Source: Tubiluchus corallicola (Eukaryota > Priapulida > Priapulimorpha > Priapulimorphida > Tubiluchidae). From it: DNA of 64,000 bases. The notes beneath the pieces were generated by a model that was given only the letters and a program-made list of their open reading frames with translations, searched no databases and was not told the origin of the DNA. The position numbers and the translations under genes were made by a program. Below are positions 48,195 to 60,600 of this stretch, one piece after another (within the stretch, counting starts at the first letter, position 1; each line of letters opens with the position of its first letter). The DNA lies in assembly GCA_030141605.1 (NCBI GenBank), contig JAQGDQ010000878.1, positions 1 through 64,000 on the forward strand, read 5' to 3'.

Positions 48195-51100
48195 TCATAG
48201 TAGTGAAATAATATTCAGCGAGGCAGGAATTTCTTTCTTCAACGAACACAACAGCCAACAACAACGGAGAGGTATGTAGTGTAACATATTATTAAAACTT
48301 TCTTATTACTACAGAAACGAAAATAATACAAGATTTTATTAGTGATCGGGTCCCTGGGAAAGCCACAGCAGCAAGACCTCACCCCAAAAAGCTAGCAAAC
48401 AACACTCAACAGTTATAATTATATTTATAATATAGACTATTAAGTGAGACAGTTTTAAACTAACGTGCATGCAAGCTTAGAAATTCTATATCCCATAAAT
48501 TAAACTGGCTCCATGACATTTACCAACTGTCTTATCGCCGTAAGTTTCTGCCGCGCAAAATTTTATATTTTGTATATGAAAATATTTACACGCCAGGTTC
48601 CGTCTTTCCAAGCTAAATAGCGCAATAAAGTTATTCCATTAGACAAGAGCAGTTATGCCAGAGTGTAAAAAGAAGAAAGACGGAAAATATTGTTACGTAT
48701 TTCGTTTTTGCGATTAGCGGCTATGCTGGCGGCATCAAACGGCGGATAATTAAAAAATTTTGAGCGCCACCTTGACTGTAATAATAATATTCTTAAGTTC
48801 ACCAATAATGTTGGCATACGCACAATTTCGATAAGCCAAAATCACTTTTGCGTTTTTAATAAAAGAAGAATATCTAAATTAAATACAATTATTAGTTTAA
48901 AAAACTGAAAACATTTAATGAAAAGGAAAAAAAATTGTAGCAATAAATTTGTATTATGTACTTGCAAATACTTCTGCAGTTTTCTTGTAAGAAAAATTTT
49001 ATTGTTCTTCCTGAGAAAAGAGGCTAGCTGACTGCGTGATGGGCTGCCTACTATGTAAAAAGGTAATGCATTTTTATTGATTTTTCTCTCCCTACCTCTC
49101 TTAAGAGAGAAAGAGACGAAGGAAGACAGAGAGAAAGAGAGAGGAGAGGAAAAGAGACAGTGAAAGGAAGGGAGAGAGAGAGAAAGAGAGAGGAAGGTAG
49201 AGACAGAGATCCTTCTTTTCCTTTTGTTGAAGGTTCTGCCATTTGTTTCTTGATCGTTTTACTCCAAAGCGAGGTACCGAATTTGGCACATTAAAAATTC
49301 CTTTTGAAATGTGCCATGTAATTAATCTATACAAATAAATCGCACACGTACGCATGCACACAACAAGTAATTGCATACGGTGCTTCATATATAAATAATC
49401 ATTACAGTAGTAGAGATGAGTAGGACTGAACTGCCAGCCTAGGGCATCGTACTGCTGTGCCGCTAGGGCGGCACTAACTGCGCGAACTACTGCGCAGTAA
49501 ATCCCTAATTTCTGTGTTCCATATTCTTTGTTGAACATGTGTTTGTAAGTTAGTTACGCCTGGAAAATTCATGGGTCTTCAGGCGGAGCAAGAGTAAGGG
49601 GTGCGGTTTTCCCCGTTCCTGACTTAGTGACTTTATAAGGTAAGCTGTATGATGTTGCAATCCGTTTAATCATGCTCGGGTTTTGAGGTTTTCCCCTTTT
49701 CGGACAAGCTGTTTATATAAAGAATTGTGGTAAAATCCCGTTGTACGTGTCAATTAATTTGTTTTCAAACTTGTATGTCAGTGTTCGTGCTCCACACTAG
49801 TGACTTTATAAGGTAAGCTGTGTGATTTTCAGCTACATTGCACCTCACCGTAACTAATGAGTATTTTAAAATTCATTTCAGTGTATCAAAACATTATTAA
49901 AATTAAACTAATGGTATGTCATTAAAACGTATTTGGCCTGCAGACTGGGCTGACCACTACATAATTAATTCGTGCAGTCAGTAAGTCTGGACTTTTTAGC
50001 ATTATCAATTTACTCTAGCGAAACTTATAAGGAACTTTGTTCCAAGTCTATTGTTAATACCATATCTAAGAATTGCGCTTGAGGATTACAATTGCATATT
50101 TCACAAATTCCTTTCAGGTTTTTGTGTTTTTACTAATTTAGATGTGTCATCTGTTTTGATTTATTTACGTCAACTTCTCAACTTCAAAATAAAATGTGCA
50201 ATTTGTCCAATAATCAATATTCAAAGTATTCTACAAAAATCAAATTCTACAGATAATCAATCCTCGAAGCACTCTCTACAGTAACCAAAAACACATCTCT
50301 ATATAGATAATTATTTTGCTGAGTTACCTTAAAGTTTTTGTTATTACGAATTTCCGGCTTACACGATTTGGCCTTTATTAAAGAATGGATTTATTTGCAC
50401 AAACATGCAAGTCACTACTACACTTGGATTGTTTATAACAATTCTCGGACATAAATCACTATCACCAAGATATCCACTTTTAGAAATTTTCCCCACAAAA
50501 ACAGTAAATTGACAGTGTGCAGCTAATTCATATCTAAACGAAATGTCTAGACTGTTGTATATTCTTGTTTTCGAAAATGACAGCTAGGTGCATATATTTA
50601 TAATGCAAGTTGGAACTAACTGAGTAGCAGCAATGAGTGGACCGAGTAAAACCTGAGAACTGTGGTGTTTTTAAACAATTTAGCCCTAAATTGCACCCGT
50701 AGTTTAAATGCCACACGTGCATGTTTATAATATTTTAATAAACTTATTAATAGCATTCAGAGCAGTAATAATTATAAGTACGTACGCCAAAGCAGCAGCC
50801 TAGTGTAGTAAATTTATTGCACTATTGATGATTAGGCTAAAGTTTACAATTTCCCACACACAACAAATTAGTCCGTGAAGCGGACTAGGATTAGGGTTGG
50901 GTTAAGATTAGGGTATTTAAATTGTTTGTGGAATTGCAAACTTTTTCCGATGATTATTATAGCCATACTGCATGTTTTTAACAGCCTTGAAATACAGTAT
51001 TTCTGTGTAATGTGGACATAGTTTTGTGTGTACAGCGCTGTTATGTTCAGTGAATGCATTATATGAGACGCACTGCCACAAAACGAGTTATTGTTGTGTC

Positions 51101-51606
51101 TACAGGAAAATGCTTGTGAGTTGGCCCTTCACGTGTGTCAGCATTTCTCCACTAGCATGGTCATGCCTAGAAGCTTTTCAGATTGAGGAGTACTTGGCAA
51201 ATAAGTTCCTCGTGTCATGATCCCATTTTATTGCATTTACATATACCTGTATAACTGTATATATATGCACATATAGACATAATTATGCTCTTTTCTGTTT
51301 GAAAGCCCTGAGATGCCCGAATGCAGATCTTGTATCGACTGTTGCATTAACAGTTTTTTCATTATTAGTTAAATGCCATGTTGTTAAATTATGCAATAGA
51401 ACATCCATGAGTCTATTTAGTACCACAGAACAGAACTTTCCATTAAATTCATGTGCGATTTTACAAGACATTTCAGTATTTGCACTTCTTTGCTTTTTGT
51501 GGTTTAGGTTCGCTCTCCCTTGGTGCCAACTTGTTAACCGTGTAAACAAGCATTTTGGTTCTATTTTCAGTGCATCATATAGAACACTGACCGCCATTTT
51601 TCAGCC
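48195..51606. promoter_or_regulatory. Upstream region of the caspase-STING gene
   Basis: No coding exon was recognised. A GA-rich low-complexity tract is at 49100-49210. Two near-identical GTGACTTTATAAGGTAAGCT blocks, at about 49627 and 49799, each contain a good donor and could end alternative 5' UTR exons. Acceptor-like TTCTATTTTCAG (ends 51570) and CCATTTTTCAG (ends 51604) precede the first ATG. A short TTAGGG-like run is at 50893-50920. Regulatory roles are inferred. Confidence 0.3.
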
Positions 51607-54600
51607 ATGGCAACCGGAGGTGGCGATGTTCCGTCTACCATCAAGGTGCTGAAAGGGACAATAGTGAATGCTAGATATGCTAGTCGACGAAATGTGAGTT
51701 ACTAATTTGATGTCGCATGTCATGTTGTTAAGTTTGTAAAAACAACCAAATAAATTACTGAATTGTCAGTGGGTTTATTTTTCCCAAGTCTGATAAAAAA
51801 ATATTCCCTTTTGGTTACTTTGTGTATAATAATGTAACACATGTAACACTTTTCCTACATCCTCACTAACTTTCTTGTCCAGGATTTTTTATCCAGGGAT
51901 CAAGGTCAAGGTCAAAACCTGGGTGAAAAGATCATCAACTGAAAATCGCCAGATAGATTGAATTTGAGCCTGGATTTGGATTCTAGGTATTTTTCTGATT
52001 AAAACAACACCTCTCACATGCATTTTGGTTCAGTAGGTGTTGAGATATGAATTTTTGAGATTTCAGGCAAACGCGAGAATGTGAAAACCTCAAGATTTCA
52101 AATTGTCATAACTTTTGAATGGGTGGACCAATTGACCTAAAATTTTGAACATAAATTATTGTCATAAAGCCCAATAACCGCGCCAAGTTTCATCAAAATA
52201 TGAGATGGTCGGGTGTAGATGATCCAAGATTCTTGGTGAATTGACATGGAATGACCCTATGGACAAGTCAGCCGTGTTTGAATTGTCTGAGGTAGCATGC
52301 AAAAAGTTGCCTGTTAATGCTTTATACATGAAAGAGCATTCTGTGGTAGACAGTTTAGTATTTTGTTGCTCTGTGTGGTGCACCTCTGGTTGGCAATCAT
52401 GCAGTCTCTTCATGGACTTAGAACTTCTGTGTTTGAAATTTAAGAGAAGCCTCAACAGATCCGGGAAGCAAATATTACATAGAGGTGTCTGTGATGCATT
52501 CCGTTTGTGTTCACAGTGTCTTCTCTGTATAGCAACAATTCTGTCCTTTTGATTCATATTTTGCCACTTTGATGGAATGTAAAAAAACATTTTGAGCATA
52601 GATAGCTTTTAAATAAATTTTGTTTTGATTTCTTAATTTAACTTATTTGATTTAATTCCAGCATACTAAATTACTATCTTTTTCCAAACACACAACAAAA
52701 GTGTATATTTCCTCAAAATTAGCGAAGATGTGCATAATCTTGTTAATGCTTTAAGTCAGGGGTGTGCGATTTGCAGCCCGCCGAGAGAATTTGTGCGGCC
52801 CGCGAAGAGATTTGTCAACCTAATGAAAGTGCGGCCCGGGCGATTAATTGAATGTATCCAGCTGAAGTCCGTGCCACGATCCCAAAAATAGTGCGGGTAG
52901 TTTTTTCTACTAGATCGGATGCCATTAACCCTTACAAGACGGTTGTAGGTTAATGTCACTGTACTACACAGACTGTGTGATACACATTACTAATATGCAT
53001 TGTAATGAAATTACCACTATCTGTCCTGAAAGTAGAAATATATGGTTTGTAATATAAATTTTAATAACTTCTAAAATAGTTTCTTGGGTGTAGTAGTAAT
53101 GATGTATGCAGGTCGGATGCAAAAAAATCGTTATTAGGTCCTACTGTACTTAGCTCCTTGATCAAACTGCCTGTGGCCCGCAGGAATTGCGGGAAAGTTT
53201 AATGTGGCCCGGCTAGTCAGATAATTTGCAAATCCCTGCTTTGTACCGGTCATTCATCATCCAATAAATGTGGCTGGTTGTATGGCAGATCCGCAATATT
53301 GATGTTCAGAACAGAACATGCTTAGTGAAGGTAGGTTTTGGTTATTCGGCAGCTCCACGTTAAGCAGAGGTCAGTAGAATCAATAAAGTCAGTATTCCAT
53401 AATCTGCACATTCTCGATCCAGTTTTCATGTGGTTACGTCATGATTTTCACAATAGGGACCACATTTTGTATGTTGCTGCATAACTTACACGTTCTGGAC
53501 CAACTGTGCATGCACTTCTGTATAACCTGTGCAATACAGACCCACATTCCTAGCGTTGTTACATGAGGTCACCACTTAAAACTACTGCATATGTTTAACA
53601 TTTCTAATCAATGCATGTGTCTCAAACTGCATAAGTCATGAGATTTGTCACTGTTGCTTGGCAAACTGTTGTTATCATATGTTGTTACTTATTAGGTATA
53701 TCCCATGGATTCCACACCACGCGGCTACTGCTTGATCATTAATAATGTTGAGTTTGATGCAAGAAAAGTAAACAATGAGTTTGGCATGATTGTGGACTTC
53801 AAACCAGAAACTAGAAAAGGTTCTGATGTGGACGAAGTAAAGCTAAGGAGTCTGTTTGACCAACTGGGATATGTTGTTGACCGAACACAGTCCAATCTGA
53901 CGTCTGAGGTATGATACAGGGCAAGTGCAAATACAGCCAACTGATCTGATAGAATTTTGTTTGTTCAAGCCTGCATATGAAGTTCACATATTACATACTG
54001 AATACAGAAAGCTATAAATTGTAAAGTTTGTAGCACTGTTTGGTAATAATAAAATAAAAGTACAGTGTAACTTATTACTGTAAATGCTTAGATAATGCTA
54101 ACATGAAACATTTATACATTACTTTGGCTGGCCTGTAGTGTAACAAATTCTGGTTTTCATTGACTGCATTTGGTACACACCATCTATTTTTGTTGCACAG
54201 TACAAGCATGCAGTTTTCATAATTATCAGATGAAATTTTTCCTTATAGTTTACCTAAAATCAAAAGGTAATTTGCTGCTGTAAACTCTGGTAACTTTACA
54301 TGCTGAAAATTATTTTAAGTTTTGCAGAGACTAGTCTGTAGGGAAATAACATAGTTGTCTGGCAAAGCAGCAGTACCATCACATCTCCACTTCTAAACAT
54401 CGTAAATTATAGAGACCAACTATAAAGATTCAAGGTGCATCTAACCTGAGTGTTAATAAGCCATCAGATTTTTACTATTGCAATATTCTTTACAGACAGT
54501 TTTTGTGTTCAAATACTGGATTCAGATAATTCGCTTTTTGGAACGTTGCACGGATATTTTGATAGTATTACTGCTATTTATAAGGGAGACTCGGGTAAAG

Positions 54601-57600
54601 TGGATCACTTAAGGGTTTTCGCTCATAGAGTTCAAGACGTTTGATCTGTAACAATCAATTACATGTCCTATTCTTCTGTAGGAAACTCTGCTATATTCGT
54701 GTGGTAAAAACTTATAATTACTATTACTCGTTTAACAGATAATTCCGAGATACGAAACCAAAATTTCTAGGGCAAAGTGGATCTTTTACGGGCATAGTGG
54801 ATCATACGTATGGGCAAGGTGGATCGGTTTAGTTTCATCCCTCTATGAGAATTATTGTGGTCCACTTGAACTGAACGAATATCTCTCAAACACATTTTCT
54901 TGAAATGTTTAGACTAACCTTTCTTAGTGAATAGATAGATTTCCCAAAGATCGGTAAGAAAAAGCTCAATAGAGAAGCACAGAAGTGCTTATTAAACTTA
55001 AAATTGAACCAAGCTTGAGTCGACTCAGCAGCTTGTGGCTCTAATTATCAACTGATTCATGTTTGAAAGGTTATTTTACTACAAAACGTAAAGGTTCATT
55101 TAGCATCTTTTTCCTTTAGGTTCAACAACTGCATAAAATGAAACTTCGAATCGCTGCGGTCTGCGACGCCTTACGGAAAAAGAGCAAACACACTTGATCC
55201 GCTTTGCCCAGTGATCCACTTTGCCCGGGTCTCCCCGGTTACTCATGCAAATTTTTGTTTCAGCAAATGCTGTCTGTCATTGAAACGTTTGCGCAAGATC
55301 CTAAGCATGCTAGTGTTGATTCATGTGTTGTGGCAATGCTAACCCATGGCAATAAAGGTGACCTGTTACTCACTAGAGACGGCCATTTGGACTTCGTTGG
55401 GCAGATTTTGCCTTTATTTAGTGGTAGGCCATTAATTTTTTTACAAGCACATAATAATGGTATTGCCTAATGATAGTACAACGGCATTCTTAAATAATAC
55501 CATACCTACCACAGCCCAAAACGTGGTTAAAGTACGACAGCTTTTTTTCAGTTTTTGTGTCGAAACCAAAGCTTCCCGTGTTATTAGGACACCCGTACCA
55601 GTCTAGATTTAGTTCCCATCTAAATCAGGGGTGTGCAAATTGCGGCGTGCGAAGAGGTTTGTCAACCTAATGAAAGTGCGGCCCAGGCGAATTAATTGAG
55701 TGTATCCAGCTGAAGTCCGAGCCACGATCCCAAAGATAGTGCGGGTAGTTTTTTCTACTAGATCGGATGCCATTAACCCTTACAAGACGGTTGTAGCTTA
55801 ATGTCACTGTACTACACAGACTGTGTGATACACTTTACTGATATGTATTGTAATGAAATTACCACTATCTGTCCTGAAAGTAGAAATATATGGTTTGTAA
55901 TATAAATTTCAATAACTTCTAAAATAGTTTCTTGAGTGTAGTAGTAATGATGTACGCAGGTCGGATGCAAAAAAATCGTTATTAGGTCTTTCTGTACTTG
56001 GCTTCTTGAGCAAACTGCGTGTGGCCCGCAGGAATTGCGGAAAAGTTTACTGTGGCCCGGCTAGTCAGATAATTTGCACACCCCTGATCTAAATGTACTG
56101 ATATAGGTTTAGGGTTCACTGTGTTTCTGTGCGCTTTATTCGAGGTGTTTTTATTTAAGATTCCACAGAAACGTTAAATTGCTTTTATAGTTGATTTTGA
56201 GATTCATATAACTAAATTCATATAACCTTGAGTTTGTGTTTAGCTCATTCTACCGTGACTTAGCATTTCTTATTGTTACACATAGGATATTTGAGTAAAT
56301 GAAGTGTCCATGTGCCCAGTTCATATGCTGTATATATTTATGGTGACTGAAGCCTTGTGTTCTGCATTCTAGACTGTCATGCTGTTCTGATCTTCTTTGT
56401 TTAAGTTCCTAATTAGTTTAATAAATATTACTTTATTATGCACGCATTTGTCTGGTTGCTGATATTATTGTAGCGTGTAACACCTTGAAAGTTACTGAAG
56501 CATTGAAAGTTTGATGTATGCGATTATATATATATATATAATGGTAAATACTAAATAATGATAATAATAAATGAATTCTTAGGACACAGTGCTGTGCATT
56601 TGTCTGGAAAACCAAAAATATTTATCCTTCAAGCTTGCCGTGGAGGTACGTTTCTATTGTTAGTTTTTTTTGGAGTACTTTTAAACATTTATCAGTAAAT
56701 TTAATGCAGTTTCACTGAGCTATATATTGCCTTGCAAAAATAATGGGCAGTAACTACAAAATCGGATTGAGAATCGGATTTTCTCAGCTAAACTATGACC
56801 TTTTCTCTAAAGGTTGTAAAGATAATAACGGTCATCCAATATTGCCGAATTGTAACTGTGGATTTCGATTTGAGTCTGTTGAACACTTTTTGTTGCACTG
56901 CCCATTGTATCAACAAACTAGGGTTGTTGTGTTTGATAAACTAAATGCAATACTTCTGCCCGAAAACCTTAATATAGCTGTCTTAGGAAATAATGATCTG
57001 TTGAAGTTGTTATTATTCGGTAAAGATGAATTTAACTATGTTGCTAACTGTAAAATATTCCAATGCATACATGACTTTATATTATGTACTAAACGCTTCC
57101 AGTAGTTTCTATCTGATATAAAATGCATCATTCTTAAACAATCGTACATTTTTACTAAGTATAGTCTATTCTTACTGTAAATGTTCTTGTAAATAGTGCA
57201 TAAAGTCTGTTGTGGTGAGGATCCTAAATCATGTTGTACAAACTGTCTGATCCAATCCTAAATAAATTATGTTTAAACTAACTACAAAATGTTGCTTTTG
57301 AGAATTGCATGAAAAGAGAAGCAAAGGCTAAAGATACTGCTATTCAATCTGCAGTAAGTCGGCTGAGCAGTTATAATTCTGTAATGGAGCTAGTTTGTGC
57401 ATAGCCTGTGAATGGAAGTTACTTAATACACAAAAACTATTGCTTAAAATAAAATTTCATAATAATAGCAAGAAAGAGCCATTTGTTGGGTAACACCTGT
57501 TCTAAATTAGTGAACTTCCTTGAGGAATTGGCTTCTAGCAGCCACAAAAATGCTCTAAAATGCAGCAGAGTGCATTGTTGGATGGGGCTCCACCCTAGAC

Positions 57601-60600
57601 CCCCTAACTTCTTTCATGCTAGGCCCACCTTTGTTCTAAAATCTGTATTCATCCCTGATTAGCCAAAATGAATTCTGGAGACTGACTTATTCTCCCTATT
57701 CAGATGAGAGCCAGGAGCCAATTGAAGTATCCAAGCCGTCGCAGAAATATTCATTTCCAGCTGGCGCTGATCACGGAGACGACAAGCTAACTCAAGATTC
57801 AGGGATCAGTTTAATCGCAAAGCAGAGGATGCCGCAAAAGACAAAGCAACCAATTGTTGGAAATACAATTGTATGCCGTGCATCTGTGTCAGGTAATGTA
57901 TCAATTTTATTCCCTTTTTATTAAAAATTTGAGCATTTGCTTATGTAACATTTGTCAAGTTAACAAATCTTAACTCAGTCAATATGTAATAAAGTAATAT
58001 CAGATATGTTGCATCAGCTGAGAAGCTATTAGGATTGAGTGAAGACATTTTTGATTATTAAAAGCTATGTGGCTGTTGTGGATCGCTGCCGTCAATTAGA
58101 ATTGCATGGAACATCGTAGAATGTTCCGTCGGAATGACCGCCTTAGTGTCTGGATTGTTCTCGAACATTTGTTCGGGAACTTCGCTATATAAGGCGAAGC
58201 AGACTGCCGACACGGGATCGCACATCACATTTAGAGCACGCAGATCTAACACGGACTTATACTTATTTATTTGTATACTTACTTAAACGTTTTCCAGATT
58301 TTCACGTTTATTGTAATCATTTCAACGTTCCTTCATCTTTGTGTAAGAATTCTCGCTCAATAAAGTAATAATATTTAGCGGCGTGTTTTCTGGTTTTCTC
58401 TACGAGCCTTCCGAGAGAAACAAAACACAACAGTGGCTACTAGTATAACAAAATTTTGGACCTGTATAATTTGAAGGTGCCTGATTGAAATCCAGTACCA
58501 GTCCTTTTCATTTTGATCAATCAAGTGGTTTAAAATATTTATTTCTAGAGGATTCGTTCAACCCCTGATTTATTAAACTTACCCCATGTGTGACTAATTG
58601 ATCCTCTTTGCTGCCTCTTTGATCCTTCGTGTATGATGGAAGTAGCTGTGGCCACTGTGAAAAGAAAGTCGCTTAGAGGCAGTTCTTATGGTAGTGATTC
58701 CTACCACCCCTTTACTGTCCAGGCTTGACGTTGCTTAATATCGGTCACTAAGCACTTACCATGACCTATCTCGGCTATCTCTGTCATGGTGCTCTTATTA
58801 AAATAAAGGCGGTTGTGGTACGGCCGAAATCCGGATTATCATGGCGGATAATCTTCAAAAGTGAGATGACCTGCTATAGTTGTCTTGCCACTTCAGGTGT
58901 GTACAGTTCCTTCCTCATTGAGGTAAATACCTGAGAGCAATATGACAGAAGAAACTACTGTAAAGTAGTTTTCCCAACGGTCACCATTCATTCGCCGGCC
59001 AGACTTCGTGTTGCTCAAGTTCAGTTATTTTTACTTCGACACAACACATATATCATAACAGTAACACAATATTTGAAGAATTTTGAGACTGAGACTGAGA
59101 AATTTAGTCTAGTGGTCTATAAATGATTATTTTAAATCTTGTTCACAACATGCCACTAGGTCTCAAATCACTCTGAAGGCAGAACTCGTTACAATGATTT
59201 GTCAGTAAAAAACGAAATATTAGAAAGAAAGAAAACAGAAGAAACAATGAAACAGTTTAGGATATAACTAGTTAAGCAGAATTTGAAAGGATTACTAAGG
59301 AGGGGTTAGTGAATGGTTGCTATGATAAAGCAATGACTCAAACTGAAATTGTAGTGTAATTAATTACAGTATATCAGGCTTTAGTTCAATGAAATTCTGT
59401 GCTACTGTATAGTTCACTATTTGGATCTGTATTAATAACAGTAGACTCATTAAGCTGAAATTAAGTACTGGTATTGCTAATATGATAACGACATTTCTTC
59501 TTATGCATTAATCAAGACTAATTAAGACACTAGTTATCATGATAATTGTTAAATTTATAACAAAATTTAAATCTTTTGATTGATATAGCAGATTTAATAG
59601 TAAAATTTAAAGTGTACCTTAATGACGTATACCTGTGTATGTAATAGGATGTTCGGACAGATTTGTTCTACAGTAAGGTACCAAAAGTCTTGGCGTAAAA
59701 GTAACACTGTTACTGCTGCTTCGTGGAGCCCCGAATCATGGAAAAATTGATTTTCCTTTTACCAATTTTTCATTAGCGATGTTTTTGGCTATGTAGGATA
59801 TGCTTCGATGAGGTCTGAAACTAGGGGTACATGGTTCATCAGAAAACTTGTGACGGAGTTTGCACAGAATGCTAGCTGTCTACATATTCATGAACTAATG
59901 ACTAGGGTAAGTTGATGATAACGGTGCACTGGAACCAGAAGTGGCGAAAATTTTGCTATCTCCCTCATCCAAAAATTCTAATAGTACATTTCAGTAATTA
60001 ATTGTACGTAGTTCTTGTTATCAATGATACTTGATAATCAGTTCTTAACAATTAATGGCTTGATCAGATAATAATTTAAACAGATCAGGTAAGTTTTAAT
60101 GAAACGAGAGATATCTAAATTATTTAGTGACAAAATAGACTATTTACATTGATCATCATCATCATACGCCCGTCACGTCTATTGTAGACATTGGGCAGAC
60201 AGAATTCAAAAATAAAAGAAATCTGCCTTCAGACAGGTAAATGCAGCAGTAATCCAGCAAAAAACTAGACACTGCTACGCTAGTGGCTTGTCAGCACCAC
60301 TTTCGTTAATGTTTACATTGAGATAACATGACGACTAAAATGCAACGTGGGAGACCTTCGCTTGCACTCTGGATGGGGACGCATGTGCTACTTTGACTAG
60401 AGAATTAATGTATTGTTCTGTATTTGAGGAAGCTGCGAGAAAATAGCACAGCGAACCAGCAGGAAATGAGTCCAAAATTTTAAACAAGAAACACTGGAAA
60501 ACAATGTTGTCCAAAAAGGAGCTACCATTGCCAAACTACAGCCATTGCTGGTGCTATTGCAAAAACAATTATTACTATCGATGGGCAGCCATTAAATATT

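Noticed and set aside
49051-49538. Minus-strand frames over the GA-rich tract
   Set aside because: Low-complexity Ser-Leu translation.
50885-50925. Interstitial telomere-like TTAGGG run
   Set aside because: Only three imperfect TTAGGG-like units; too short to mean a fusion point.
51283-51652. Open frames on both strands just before the caspase start
   Set aside because: They overlap the first exon in other frames and show no recognisable domain.
52162-52599. Minus-strand 145-codon frame in intron 1
   Set aside because: No domain recognised; no start or splice context.
56743-57105. Host gene with a CxCG...HFLLHCP motif in intron 4
   Set aside because: The motif is the C-terminal signature of LINE ORF2, and the frame is truncated at its 5' end.
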